7,908 bases of DNA from an uncultured Bacillota bacterium (GCA_946545145.1 CAMNNG010000056.1:1-7908), one strand, 5' to 3'. Counted from the first letter of the stretch, positions 1-5,985 are shown. Numbers and translations: made by a program. Notes: a model not told the origin generated them from the sequence alone.

Positions 1-23
1 CGGCGGAACATCGTCTTAGCCAT
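1..23 (-). CDS. 5' end of an unidentified gene running off the left edge
   Basis: Only the first seven codons would lie in the window, reading M-A-K-T-M-F-R from an ATG at 23-21. Support is indirect: a good sigma-A promoter on the same strand (95-100 and 73-78) points at it, and a leader of about 43 bases with an inverted repeat ends directly at the ATG. There is no strong ribosome binding site. The only purine-rich stretch next to the ATG is GGTG, which lies inside the hairpin arm. A second in-frame ATG at 11-9 could be the real start. Too little is visible to name a product. Confidence 0.35.
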
Positions 24-62
24 ATCACCGCAGAAGTGTTGGAAATACCTTGCTCCGGTGAT
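24..62 (-). promoter_or_regulatory. Inverted repeat in the leader of the left-edge gene
   Basis: ATCACCG (24-30) and CGGTGAT (56-62) are exact reverse complements separated by 25 bases. In the minus-strand transcript the 3' arm ends immediately before the ATG, so the hairpin could hide the initiation region. It does not match a riboswitch class I recognise. Confidence 0.4.
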
Positions 63-72
63 TCTGTATACA

Positions 73-100
73 ATTATACAATTTGGCGTCAAGAAGTCAA
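73..100 (-). promoter_or_regulatory. Sigma-A promoter for the left-edge minus-strand gene
   Basis: On the minus strand, -35 TTGACT (100-95) and a perfect -10 TATAAT (78-73) are separated by 16 bases. Transcription would begin near position 66. The -10 lies inside the inverted repeat TGTATA-CAAT-TATACA (65-80), and the -35 overlaps the perfect 12-base palindrome CAATGCGCATTG (98-109). Both are plausible operator sites for a repressor, but no regulator is visible in the window. Confidence 0.6.
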
Positions 101-162
101 TGCGCATTGCGAAAGAATGAGGTCCGGACGCACATTTTTTTCAGTTAATATTCATCTTCTCG

Positions 163-177
163 TGGTATCATATACAC
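163..177 (+). promoter_or_regulatory. Extended -10 promoter placing the start at the ATG of the DUF5685 gene
   Basis: TG (163-164), one base, then TATCAT (166-171) form an extended -10 element. Six bases (172-177) separate it from the ATG at 178, so the expected transcription start falls on or next to the A of the start codon. No Shine-Dalgarno sequence is present in the preceding T-rich bases and no convincing -35 is seen. This predicts a leaderless mRNA. Confidence 0.55.
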
Positions 178-1206
178 ATGCTCGGATATGTGACATGTGA
201 GAAGGGTGAACTTAAAGTCAGAGAATATGAACTGTACAGTGCTTACTACTGCGGTGTGTGCAAGTCGATCGGCGCGCGCCACTCGCAGCTTGCGCGTACG
301 GTGCTTTCGTATGACTCGGTCTTCCTGGCGATGATCCTCGACGGAGTAAGCGGAAAAGCTCCGGAAGTGACGGAGGGCTCGTGCCTTCTGCATCCCGTGA
401 AAGGAAAGAACATCGCGGCGGGAAGCGGGATCGACTACTCGGCTGACGTTATGCTGATCCTCGCGTGGTTCAATTATCTGGATGATCAGAGAGACAAGGA
501 TGCTGTAAGCAGAAAAAGCGCAGCAGGTGAAAGCGGCGCAGGCGCGGTAGCAAAGGCTGCGGCGATGAAAGCCGTGGGAAGGCCTCTTAGGAAAATCTAT
601 TCGGAGCTTTCGGAAAAGTATCCCGGTCTTTGCTGTGACATAGCGGCAAGGCTGGAGCACCTGAACGAACTCGAAGATGAAAAATGCGCGAGCCTCGACG
701 AAGTCGCTGAAGAATTCGCGCAGCTGATGCGCTCGATATTCGTGACAGGATTAAAGGTCACAGGGGCGGAGGATGCCGGCGCGGCAGCCGGCCAGGCTGA
801 GGTGATCCTTTCGGAGCTCGGCTTCCATCTGGGCAAGTGGATCTATCTGATGGACGCATGGGAAGATCTCGAGAAGGATATAGAGAGCGGCGCTTACAAC
901 CCGCTGATATACAGATTCGGATACGGAGCGGATCCGGCCGGCGCGGATGAAGCTGCCGATGCGGGTAAAGGCGGTGAAGATCCCGCCGCATTCCGCGAAA
1001 GGATAAAGGAGAACGTCGAGTTCAATCTGATGATGTATCTCGCCATGATAGCCAAAGCATCTGATCTTCTTGAACTGAAAGGGAATAAAGGTATAATAGA
1101 GAATATAGTTTTCATGGGACTTCTGCGAAGGACGGAAGAGGCGCTCGGAAAAAGCGCCGGCTCCGGAGAAGCCGGCTCCGGCGAAATGAAAACGGCCGGA
1201 ATATGA
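178..1206 (+). CDS. DUF5685 family protein, function unknown
   Basis: This 342-residue protein is predicted to be soluble and mostly helical. The N-terminus carries C7 and a CxxC at 25-28 (Y-C-G-V-C-K), with C69 and H72 further on, a set that could bind zinc or an iron-sulfur cluster. I place it in DUF5685 from the Y-x-x-Y-Y-C-G-x-C-K start and the adjoining J-domain gene. Two Asp-rich helices stand out: D102-D103-x-x-D106 and D226-x3-D230-x3-D234, followed by G-A-Y-N-P. These resemble the paired metal-diphosphate motifs of squalene/phytoene-synthase-like enzymes; this is inference, not an established function. Ala/Gly-rich inserts lie near residues 115-125, 195-205 and 250-270, and the tail (from about 320) is low complexity. 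The start has no ribosome binding site and seems leaderless. It is the first gene of a pair with the J-domain gene, 66 bases downstream. Confidence 0.8.
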   Translation: MLGYVTCEKGELKVREYELYSAYYCGVCKSIGARHSQLARTVLSYDSVFLAMILDGVSGKAPEVTEGSCLLHPVKGKNIAAGSGIDYSADVMLILAWFNYLDDQRDKDAVSRKSAAGESGAGAVAKAAAMKAVGRPLRKIYSELSEKYPGLCCDIAARLEHLNELEDEKCASLDEVAEEFAQLMRSIFVTGLKVTGAEDAGAAAGQAEVILSELGFHLGKWIYLMDAWEDLEKDIESGAYNPLIYRFGYGADPAGADEAADAGKGGEDPAAFRERIKENVEFNLMMYLAMIAKASDLLELKGNKGIIENIVFMGLLRRTEEALGKSAGSGEAGSGEMKTAGI

Positions 1207-1272
1207 CAAGCCGGCACAACGATAAGACGCAATAAAAGTGGAAACGACAAATAGAGAAAGGAAACGAATCGC

Positions 1273-1890
1273 ATGAACGATCCGTATGAAGTACTCGGAA
1301 TATCAAGAAACGCTACTGACGAACAGATAAGGAGCGCCTACAGGGAGCTCGTCAAGAAATATCACCCCGACAAGTACCAGAACAATCCTCTGGCCGATCT
1401 TGCCGAGGAAAAACTGCGTGAGGTCAACGAGGCGTATGACCAGATCATGAAGGAGAGGAGCGGACAGTCAGGTGGAGCTTACGGCTCAGGCGCTTATGGC
1501 GCGGGAGCAGGTGCTTACGGCGCGGGAGGCGCTTACTCCGGACAGAACGCTGCGGACTTCAGACAGGTCAGGGCATATATCGACGCGGGCAACATCGCGG
1601 CAGCCCAGGCGAAGCTCGACAGCATCCCGATCAAGAACGCAGAGTGGATCTTCCTCTCGGGGATGATCTCTTACAGAAAGGGCTGGTTCGACGACGCGGT
1701 TTCGAAAGTCGACCAGGCGATCAGCATGGACCCGAACAATCAGGAGTACAGGACGATACGCATGCAGATGAGAAGGCCGGGGCAGATGTTCCAGCAGCAG
1801 GCTTACGGGCAGGGCTATGGAAACCAGGACGCCTTCTGTCAGGCGCTGCAGGCTCTCATATGCCTGGACTGCCTGTGTCCGGTCTGCTAG
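1273..1890 (+). CDS. J-domain (DnaJ-like) co-chaperone with TPR-like segment and Cys-rich tail
   Basis: This 205-residue protein begins with a complete J domain (about 1-64) carrying the Hsp70-stimulating HPD at 31-33. A Gly/Ala/Tyr/Ser-rich linker follows (about 66-92), encoded by an imperfect DNA repeat. Residues about 95-165 form two or three helical hairpins like tetratricopeptide repeats (A-x-x-x-L, then W-F-D-D-A-V and M-D-P-N-N). The C-terminus ends in C189-x7-C197-x2-C200-x-C202-x2-C205, a likely metal site. It lacks the DnaJ zinc domain and the client-binding C-terminal domains, so it is a specialised type C J-protein and not DnaJ itself. AAAGGA (1257-1262) lies 10 bases before the ATG. 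It is probably cotranscribed with the DUF5685 gene and may recruit DnaK to that protein or its target; the partner is inferred. Confidence 0.88.
   Translation: MNDPYEVLGISRNATDEQIRSAYRELVKKYHPDKYQNNPLADLAEEKLREVNEAYDQIMKERSGQSGGAYGSGAYGAGAGAYGAGGAYSGQNAADFRQVRAYIDAGNIAAAQAKLDSIPIKNAEWIFLSGMISYRKGWFDDAVSKVDQAISMDPNNQEYRTIRMQMRRPGQMFQQQAYGQGYGNQDAFCQALQALICLDCLCPVC
1474..1541 (+). repeat. Imperfect GCTTAYGGC repeat encoding the J-protein linker
   Basis: The unit GCTTA(C/T)GGC followed by a short Gly/Ala-coding spacer occurs three times, and a fourth copy is diverged (GCTTACTCC). It encodes A-Y-G-x-G modules. Such glycine-rich linkers are typical after J domains, and the repeat is prone to length change. 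Confidence 0.6.
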
Positions 1891-1944
1891 GGGCGCAAAA
1901 GAGCCGGAATCAGACGCTAAAGCGATTGAAAAATGAAGGAAAAG

Positions 1945-1980
1945 AAAGAGGACCCGCGGATATCCGCAGGTCCTCTTTTT
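1945..1980. terminator. Bidirectional intrinsic terminator between J-domain gene and permease
   Basis: AAAGAGGACC (1945-1954) pairs with GGTCCTCTTT (1969-1978). Inside is one C-A mismatch (1955/1968), then GCGG/CCGC and the loop ATAT. It is followed by a T run on the plus strand and a T-rich stretch on the minus strand. On the minus-strand RNA the mismatch becomes a U-G pair, so the stem is continuous there. It can end both the plus-strand pair and the convergent permease. Confidence 0.85.
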
Positions 1981-2031
1981 GCAATAATGCACATTACAAT
2001 ATGTAATGGACCAGTCAGTTGTTTGTTTCGA

Positions 2032-3333
2032 TCAGTCTATCGTATCTGGTTCGTCTTCATCGTTCGCGATATGGAACTTGTCGATGATGTAGAAGCAGAT
2101 GCCCATCGCTATGCCTACGAGAGTAGCAAGGCACATACCTGTCAGCTGTACTTCTCCGATCTTGATGGCAGCGCCCGAGAGGCCTGTTACGAATACTACC
2201 GACGACATTGCAAGGTTCCTTGCCTTTGCGTAGTTGACTCTTCCATCAACGAGGAGTCTCAGACCGGATGCAGCGATCATTCCGTAGAGGAGGAAGCTTA
2301 CTCCGCCCATGACCGGAGCCGGTATCGACTGGATGAGAGCCGAGGCCTTACCGAACCATGCGAGCAGGATCGAGAAGCAGGCTGCTCCGCCGATGACCCA
2401 AACGCTGTAGACTCTCGTTACGGCCATAACGCCGATGTTCTCGCCGTATGTCGTTGTCGGAACGGATCCGCAAAGACCGGACAGCGTCGTCGAGATACCG
2501 TCGGAGATGAGGGATCTGTGAAGGCCCGGATCTTTGAGAAGGTCGCGGCCTACGATCTCGCTTGTTACGACCTGGTGGCCGATGTGCTCCGAGATGACGA
2601 CGAGTGATGCCGGAATTATTATCAATATTGCCTGAAGGCTGAATTTCGGGAACATGAAGTTCGGTACCGCGAATATGCTTGCGTCGGAAACGCCGCTGAA
2701 GTCGACAAGACCGAATGCCAGCGATACGCAGTATCCTGCGATGATCGCGATGAGGATGGCTATCGCCGCGGCGAATCCTCTGAAGAGGACCTGACCGAAT
2801 ACTGCAAGCAGCAGTGTGATGAGGAATACCAGAACTACCTTCGGATCGATATTGGCGAAGCTGCCTTTCTCATCCGGAAGGATGCCGCCGTTGCTGGCTG
2901 CGGAACCGGCGAGCTCAAGACCGATCAGAGCTACGATCGGGCCCATGGCTGCGGGCGGGATCAGTATGTCGATCCAGTCCGTGCCGACGAACTTGATCAG
3001 TATCGCGACGGCTATGAATATAAGACCGGTCACGACGAAGCCGCCCAGGGCGTACTGATATCCGAACTGCTCTTTGCTGAGCAGAAGGAATGTCGGCGAC
3101 AGGAAGGCGAAACTTGAACCGAGGTAAGCCGGCGATCTGCCTTTTGTTATAAAAATAAAAATCAGTGTTCCGATACCGTTCATAAGAAGTACGATGGCGG
3201 GGTTGATACCGAAGAGCCACGGTACGAGTACGGAAGCACTGAACATAGCGAATGTGTGCTGGATACTAAGCGGGATGCCCTTACCAAGAGGCACACGCTC
3301 ATCCACCTGAATGATCCTGCGTTCTTTGCTCAT
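2032..3333 (-). CDS. uraA: Uracil permease, NCS2 (nucleobase:cation symporter-2) family
   Basis: This 433-residue inner-membrane protein has about 14 hydrophobic segments and is full length for the family. It is expected to import uracil, or a related base, with protons. The substrate-site residues of UraA are all present: E249 in S-E-H-I-G-H (H253), E298 in T-T-Y-G-E-N-I-G-V, and the S-S-F-A-F segment near residue 75. The E-to-E distance of 49 and E-to-H distance of 4 equal those I recall for E. coli UraA (E241, H245, E290). The Y-G-E-N-I-G signature favours uracil over xanthine/uric-acid members. GGGAG stands about 8 bases before the ATG. The gene is alone on its strand, with no pyr genes nearby, and has its own promoter with a hairpin leader. 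The C-terminus is acidic and cytoplasmic. Confidence 0.92.
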   Translation of the reverse strand: MSKERRIIQVDERVPLGKGIPLSIQHTFAMFSASVLVPWLFGINPAIVLLMNGIGTLIFIFITKGRSPAYLGSSFAFLSPTFLLLSKEQFGYQYALGGFVVTGLIFIAVAILIKFVGTDWIDILIPPAAMGPIVALIGLELAGSAASNGGILPDEKGSFANIDPKVVLVFLITLLLAVFGQVLFRGFAAAIAILIAIIAGYCVSLAFGLVDFSGVSDASIFAVPNFMFPKFSLQAILIIIPASLVVISEHIGHQVVTSEIVGRDLLKDPGLHRSLISDGISTTLSGLCGSVPTTTYGENIGVMAVTRVYSVWVIGGAACFSILLAWFGKASALIQSIPAPVMGGVSFLLYGMIAASGLRLLVDGRVNYAKARNLAMSSVVFVTGLSGAAIKIGEVQLTGMCLATLVGIAMGICFYIIDKFHIANDEDEPDTID

Positions 3334-3400
3334 TTTCTTCTCCCAAATACAACTGCAATAATTTCATATAGAGGGTTAAGCCCGCGTAGCAAACTTAACC
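3334..3400 (-). promoter_or_regulatory. Structured leader of the uracil permease mRNA
   Basis: The predicted transcript opens with a 7-bp stem, GGTTAAG (3400-3394) with CTTAACC (3380-3374), around a 13-base loop containing GCTACGCGGG. The single-stranded tail holds GCAG (about 3349-3346), which could pair with UUGC in the loop to make an H-type pseudoknot, and the ribosome binding site follows. It may be a small regulatory element or simply a 5'-stabilising hairpin. I do not recognise a known class with confidence. Confidence 0.4.
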
Positions 3401-3406
3401 TTTAAA

Positions 3407-3435
3407 ATAATACAACAATCGGTCTTTGTTCGCAA
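3407..3435 (-). promoter_or_regulatory. Sigma-A promoter of the uracil permease gene
   Basis: On the minus strand, -35 TTGCGA (3435-3430) and -10 TATTAT (3412-3407) are separated by exactly 17 bases. Transcription would start around 3400, at the first bases of the leader hairpin. Confidence 0.65.
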
Positions 3436-3493
3436 GAAGGTCAGCTGAGAAAAACACCATCATACAAAGAAAATAGATATCCGGCCTGGAATC

Positions 3494-3508
3494 TGTTAAT
3501 ATATGTTC
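3494..3508 (+). promoter_or_regulatory. Extended -10 promoter giving a probable leaderless nth mRNA
   Basis: TG (3494-3495), one base, then TAATAT (3497-3502) make an extended -10. Six bases separate it from the ATG at 3509, the same geometry as before the DUF5685 gene. No Shine-Dalgarno sequence precedes either ATG, which argues for starting translation at 3509 and not at 3503. Confidence 0.5.
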
Positions 3509-4159
3509 ATGGCAAGAGAAACAGTGAAAGATAAAAAGGAAAGAGCGGTCAGGATACTCGACGCTCTCAGAAAAGAATATCCCGAAGCGCAGTGCGCCCT
3601 CGACTACGTCAGCGTATACAGCCTGCTGGTCGCGGTCACTCTTTCGGCGCAGACCACCGATGTGAGCGTCAACAAAGTGACGCCCGAGCTCTTCGCGAAA
3701 TACCCGGACGCGAAGGCTATGGCCGAAGCAGACCCGAAGGATATCGAAGATATCATAAGGACCATAGGTCTCTACAAGACGAAGTCCGCGAGGATCGTGG
3801 AGCAGGCTAAGGCTCTGGTCGAAAAGTACGGGGGAGAGGTGCCTGAAGACGACGATCTTCTGGTGAAGCTTCCGGGAGTCGGAAGAAAGACGGCGAACGT
3901 CGTGATGGCTGAAGGATTCGGCCACCAGAGGATAGCCGTGGACACCCACGTATTCAGAGTCTCGAACCGCCTTGGCCTCGCGAAGGCGGACAACGTCGAA
4001 AAGACAGAGGAGCAGCTGAAGAAAACACTTCCAGGTGACAGGTGGACGGAGGCGCATCACTCCATCATTTTCCACGGGAGGCGCTGCTGCCATGCGAGAA
4101 AGCCCGAGTGCGAAAGATGCGTTGTAAGCGCCGACTGCATGAAGAGGGGAGTAAAGTAA
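3509..4159 (+). CDS. nth: Endonuclease III (DNA glycosylase/AP lyase)
   Basis: This bifunctional base-excision repair enzyme removes oxidised pyrimidines and cleaves the abasic site. From the ATG at 3509 it has 216 residues, close to the 211 of E. coli Nth; an ATG two codons upstream (3503) is the alternative. The helix-hairpin-helix reads L-P-G-V-G-R-K-T-A-N-V-V and contains the catalytic lysine (K127). The catalytic aspartate is D145 in V-D-T-H-V-F-R, at the same 18-residue spacing as K120/D138 in E. coli. The C-terminal 4Fe-4S ligands follow C-x6-C-x2-C-x5-C exactly (C194, C201, C204, C210). The gene stands alone on the plus strand and ends just before a hairpin terminator. The start was chosen from the promoter position, not from a ribosome binding site, which is missing. 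Confidence 0.95.
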   Translation: MARETVKDKKERAVRILDALRKEYPEAQCALDYVSVYSLLVAVTLSAQTTDVSVNKVTPELFAKYPDAKAMAEADPKDIEDIIRTIGLYKTKSARIVEQAKALVEKYGGEVPEDDDLLVKLPGVGRKTANVVMAEGFGHQRIAVDTHVFRVSNRLGLAKADNVEKTEEQLKKTLPGDRWTEAHHSIIFHGRRCCHARKPECERCVVSADCMKRGVK

Positions 4160-4187
4160 GCAGGCTGCTTACAAAAGCCGATAACAA

Positions 4188-4217
4188 AACAGCGACCGCC
4201 GTATGGCGATCGCTGTT
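4188..4217. terminator. Bidirectional terminator between nth and the SEC-C gene
   Basis: AACAGCGA (4188-4195) pairs with TCGCTGTT (4210-4217). A single C-A mismatch (4196/4209), CGCC/GGCG and the loop GTAT complete the hairpin. T-rich sequence lies on both sides. In the minus-strand RNA the mismatch reads as a U-G wobble, giving a continuous 13-bp stem, so it suits the hom operon somewhat better than nth. Confidence 0.8.
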
Positions 4218-4264
4218 ATTTATTTGCGTTGTTTTGTGAGTATTCGCTTACTGCACGCTTACTC

Positions 4265-4813
4265 CTAAGCGTTCTTTCCGCAGCAGTGCTTGTACTTTTT
4301 GCCGCTGCCGCACGGACACGGATCGTTTCTTCCGATCTTCTTGCCCTTGACGACAGTACCGGACTTTCTGAAGTCCTTGACGATCTGCTTCAGCTCGTCT
4401 TCCGTAAGGAGATCGAGCCATCCTTCGATGCCGTACAGATGCTTTGCATCCGCCTTCAGCATATTGAAGTACAGCTTTTTCATATCGATGGTAAGGTCGA
4501 TATCGCTGCTCTCATCGATGCTCTCAAGATCGATGTCGCTCTTTCCTGCGACGATGCCAGTTCCTTCAACGAGTGAAGTGTGCACGCCGTCGATGAAGCC
4601 CATGAAGATAACGGGGTCTACACCGAACTGTTCAACGAGCTCGCCGAAATTGCCTTTCAGCGATCCTGTGACATCTTCGCCGTTTCTTTCCGCACGGGAA
4701 ATGATATCGGAATAGATCTTGATCTCCGCATCACAGTATTCTTTCCAGAATGCATCGATAGTTGCCTCTGTCTGATTGTCGGTCAGCTCCTGCCACTGCT
4801 GCATCAAACTCAT
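4265..4813 (-). CDS. SEC-C zinc-motif protein, function unknown
   Basis: This 182-residue cytoplasmic acidic protein ends in a SEC-C motif: I-G-R-N-D-P-C-P-C-G-S-G-K-K-Y-K-H-C-C, with C166, C168, C177 and C178 as the likely zinc ligands. This is the metal-binding tail first known from SecA, where it contacts SecB and ribosomes; many unrelated proteins carry it. Residues 1-155 are helical and match no family I can name; they lack a SecA ATPase or a recognisable YecA/UPF0149 core. Its ATG overlaps the homoserine dehydrogenase stop codon as ATGA (4813-4810). It has its own GGAGG at 4827-4823, nine bases upstream, so the two are almost surely cotranscribed and translationally coupled. A role in threonine or methionine synthesis cannot be inferred from this alone. 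A small hairpin (4256-4271) spans its stop codon. Confidence 0.85.
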   Translation of the reverse strand: MSLMQQWQELTDNQTEATIDAFWKEYCDAEIKIYSDIISRAERNGEDVTGSLKGNFGELVEQFGVDPVIFMGFIDGVHTSLVEGTGIVAGKSDIDLESIDESSDIDLTIDMKKLYFNMLKADAKHLYGIEGWLDLLTEDELKQIVKDFRKSGTVVKGKKIGRNDPCPCGSGKKYKHCCGKNA

Positions 4814-5790
4814 AACATTTTTCCTCCGCTCAAAGCCATAATATTGAGTATATCTCCGCCGAACGCGCTGCCTGTCGGAAGCGCTCCTGCGCCCTTGCCC
4901 TGGAACATCAGCTCGCCTACGGCATTGCCCTTGAGGAATACCGCGTTGTATTCATTGCTGACAGCGGCAAGCGGGTGGTCGTTCGGCAGCGCCACCGGTT
5001 TTACACTGTATTCTAATTCGCCGTTGTTGTCAACTGCCGAAGCGATCAGCTTGATCGTTTTGCCTTCGGCCTTTGCTTTTTCTATGTCTTCCATAGTGAC
5101 GCCCGTGATGCCTTCTCTGGGGATCTCAGTCGGATGTACGTATTTTCCGAACGAGAGAGCCATAAGAATCGAAAGCTTGTTGGCGACGTCGATTCCTTCT
5201 ACATCGTCCGTCGGGTCAGCCTCAGCGAAGCCCTTTTCCTGAGCGTCCTTCAGAACTTCTTCATACGGAAGACCGTACTTCGTCATCTGTGTGAGGATGT
5301 AGTTGGTCGTTCCGTTGAGGATGCCGAGGACTTCTTCGAACTTGTTGGCCTGGAGGACCTGTGTGATCGCGTTGAGGATAGGGATTCCGCCTGCGACGCA
5401 TGCTTCCATCCTGAAGAGGACGCCGTATCTTTCAGCCGTCTTTGTCAGGATCTCGAAGTTGTGGGCGACTGCAGCCTTGTTGGCTGTGACGACATGCTTG
5501 CCGTAGCGCATGGCTTCGAGCATGTAAGCGGTCGCCGGTTCGATACCTCCCATCGCCTCGGCCACTATGTCGATATCGGGATCAGCGATGATATCTTTGG
5601 CATTGGTGGTAAAGACGGAAGGATCTATATCATCTCTGCGCTTTTTCTTCAGAGTGTTGACAAGGATCTTCTTGACCTTGAGCTTTACTCCGAGCTTTTT
5701 CGTGAACTGTTCTTCTGTCATCCTCAGCGCTTCGTAAGCACCGCCGCCGACGGTACCGAAACCCAGAAGACCAAGTGTGATCGTTTTCAT
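4810..5790 (-). CDS. hom: Homoserine dehydrogenase, catalytic core without ACT domain
   Basis: This enzyme reduces aspartate semialdehyde to homoserine with NAD(P)H, the branch step to threonine and methionine. The 326 residues carry the nucleotide-binding G-F-G-T-V-G-G-G (10-17), the A-N-K motif with K105, and the family signature G-I-L-N-G-T-T-N-Y (156-164). E190, D201 and K205 have the same 11- and 4-residue spacing as the catalytic E208, D219 and K223 of yeast. The protein stops at G-A-G-A-L-P-T-G-S-A-F-G-G-D-I plus 13 residues. Most bacterial monofunctional Hom proteins run to 400-430 with an ACT regulatory domain that senses threonine; that domain is absent. The end is clean, with the next gene overlapping as ATGA, so it does not look like a frameshift. 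GGGAGG lies six bases before the ATG. No aspartokinase, thrB or thrC is nearby. Confidence 0.95.
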   Translation of the reverse strand: MKTITLGLLGFGTVGGGAYEALRMTEEQFTKKLGVKLKVKKILVNTLKKKRRDDIDPSVFTTNAKDIIADPDIDIVAEAMGGIEPATAYMLEAMRYGKHVVTANKAAVAHNFEILTKTAERYGVLFRMEACVAGGIPILNAITQVLQANKFEEVLGILNGTTNYILTQMTKYGLPYEEVLKDAQEKGFAEADPTDDVEGIDVANKLSILMALSFGKYVHPTEIPREGITGVTMEDIEKAKAEGKTIKLIASAVDNNGELEYSVKPVALPNDHPLAAVSNEYNAVFLKGNAVGELMFQGKGAGALPTGSAFGGDILNIMALSGGKML

Positions 5791-5848
5791 TGATGTCCTC
5801 CCTTGGATGTTGCGTTTTTAATGAGTTTATAATCAATTATAGAAATGA

Positions 5849-5877
5849 ATTATATCTCATTATGGGCAAAATGTCCT
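5849..5877 (-). promoter_or_regulatory. Probable promoter of the hom-SEC-C operon
   Basis: On the minus strand a perfect -10 TATAAT (5854-5849) is preceded at 17 bases by AGGACA (5877-5872), which keeps only the GACA of the -35 consensus. The start would be near 5842, giving a leader of about 50 AT-rich bases. A second TATAAT at 5841-5836 has no good -35. I see no T-box or SAM riboswitch features in this leader. Confidence 0.5.
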
Positions 5878-5925
5878 CATAAATGTAAAAATTGTTTTTT
5901 GCATGTGAAATCATACCGTTTAATG

Positions 5926-5954
5926 TTGACAATCAGAGTAACGAGCGGTAAAAT
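5926..5954 (+). promoter_or_regulatory. Consensus sigma-A promoter of the riboswitch-aminotransferase unit
   Basis: TTGACA (5926-5931), a 17-base spacer and TAAAAT (5949-5954) make a near-consensus vegetative promoter. Transcription should begin near 5961, about 25 bases before the first aptamer. Confidence 0.85.
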
Positions 5955-5985
5955 CTATCCCGAACAAAACAATATCCCGGTGATG

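Noticed and set aside
1992..2008. CATTAC-AATAT-GTAATG as a separate terminator for the permease
   Set aside because: The stem is six AT-rich pairs with no clear T tract; the much stronger hairpin at 1945-1980 lies just beyond it.
3346..3400. preQ1-I riboswitch before the permease
   Set aside because: Words such as GCUAC and CCCUCUAUA are present, but the stem that pairs is GGUUAAG/CUUAACC, the A-rich tail and CUAA pseudoknot strand are missing, and the gene is a clear UraA-type permease.
3395..4093. Long minus-strand open frame opposite nth
   Set aside because: It is antisense to a gene with complete catalytic and iron-sulfur motifs, and its translation is rich in Arg, His and Ser with no recognisable domain.
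5134..5793. Long plus-strand open frame opposite hom
   Set aside because: It is a shadow of the homoserine dehydrogenase gene, has no ribosome binding site and matches no protein family I know.
5791..5925. T-box or SAM riboswitch upstream of hom
   Set aside because: The leader from the probable promoter is only about 50 AT-rich bases and has no T-box or SAM consensus words.
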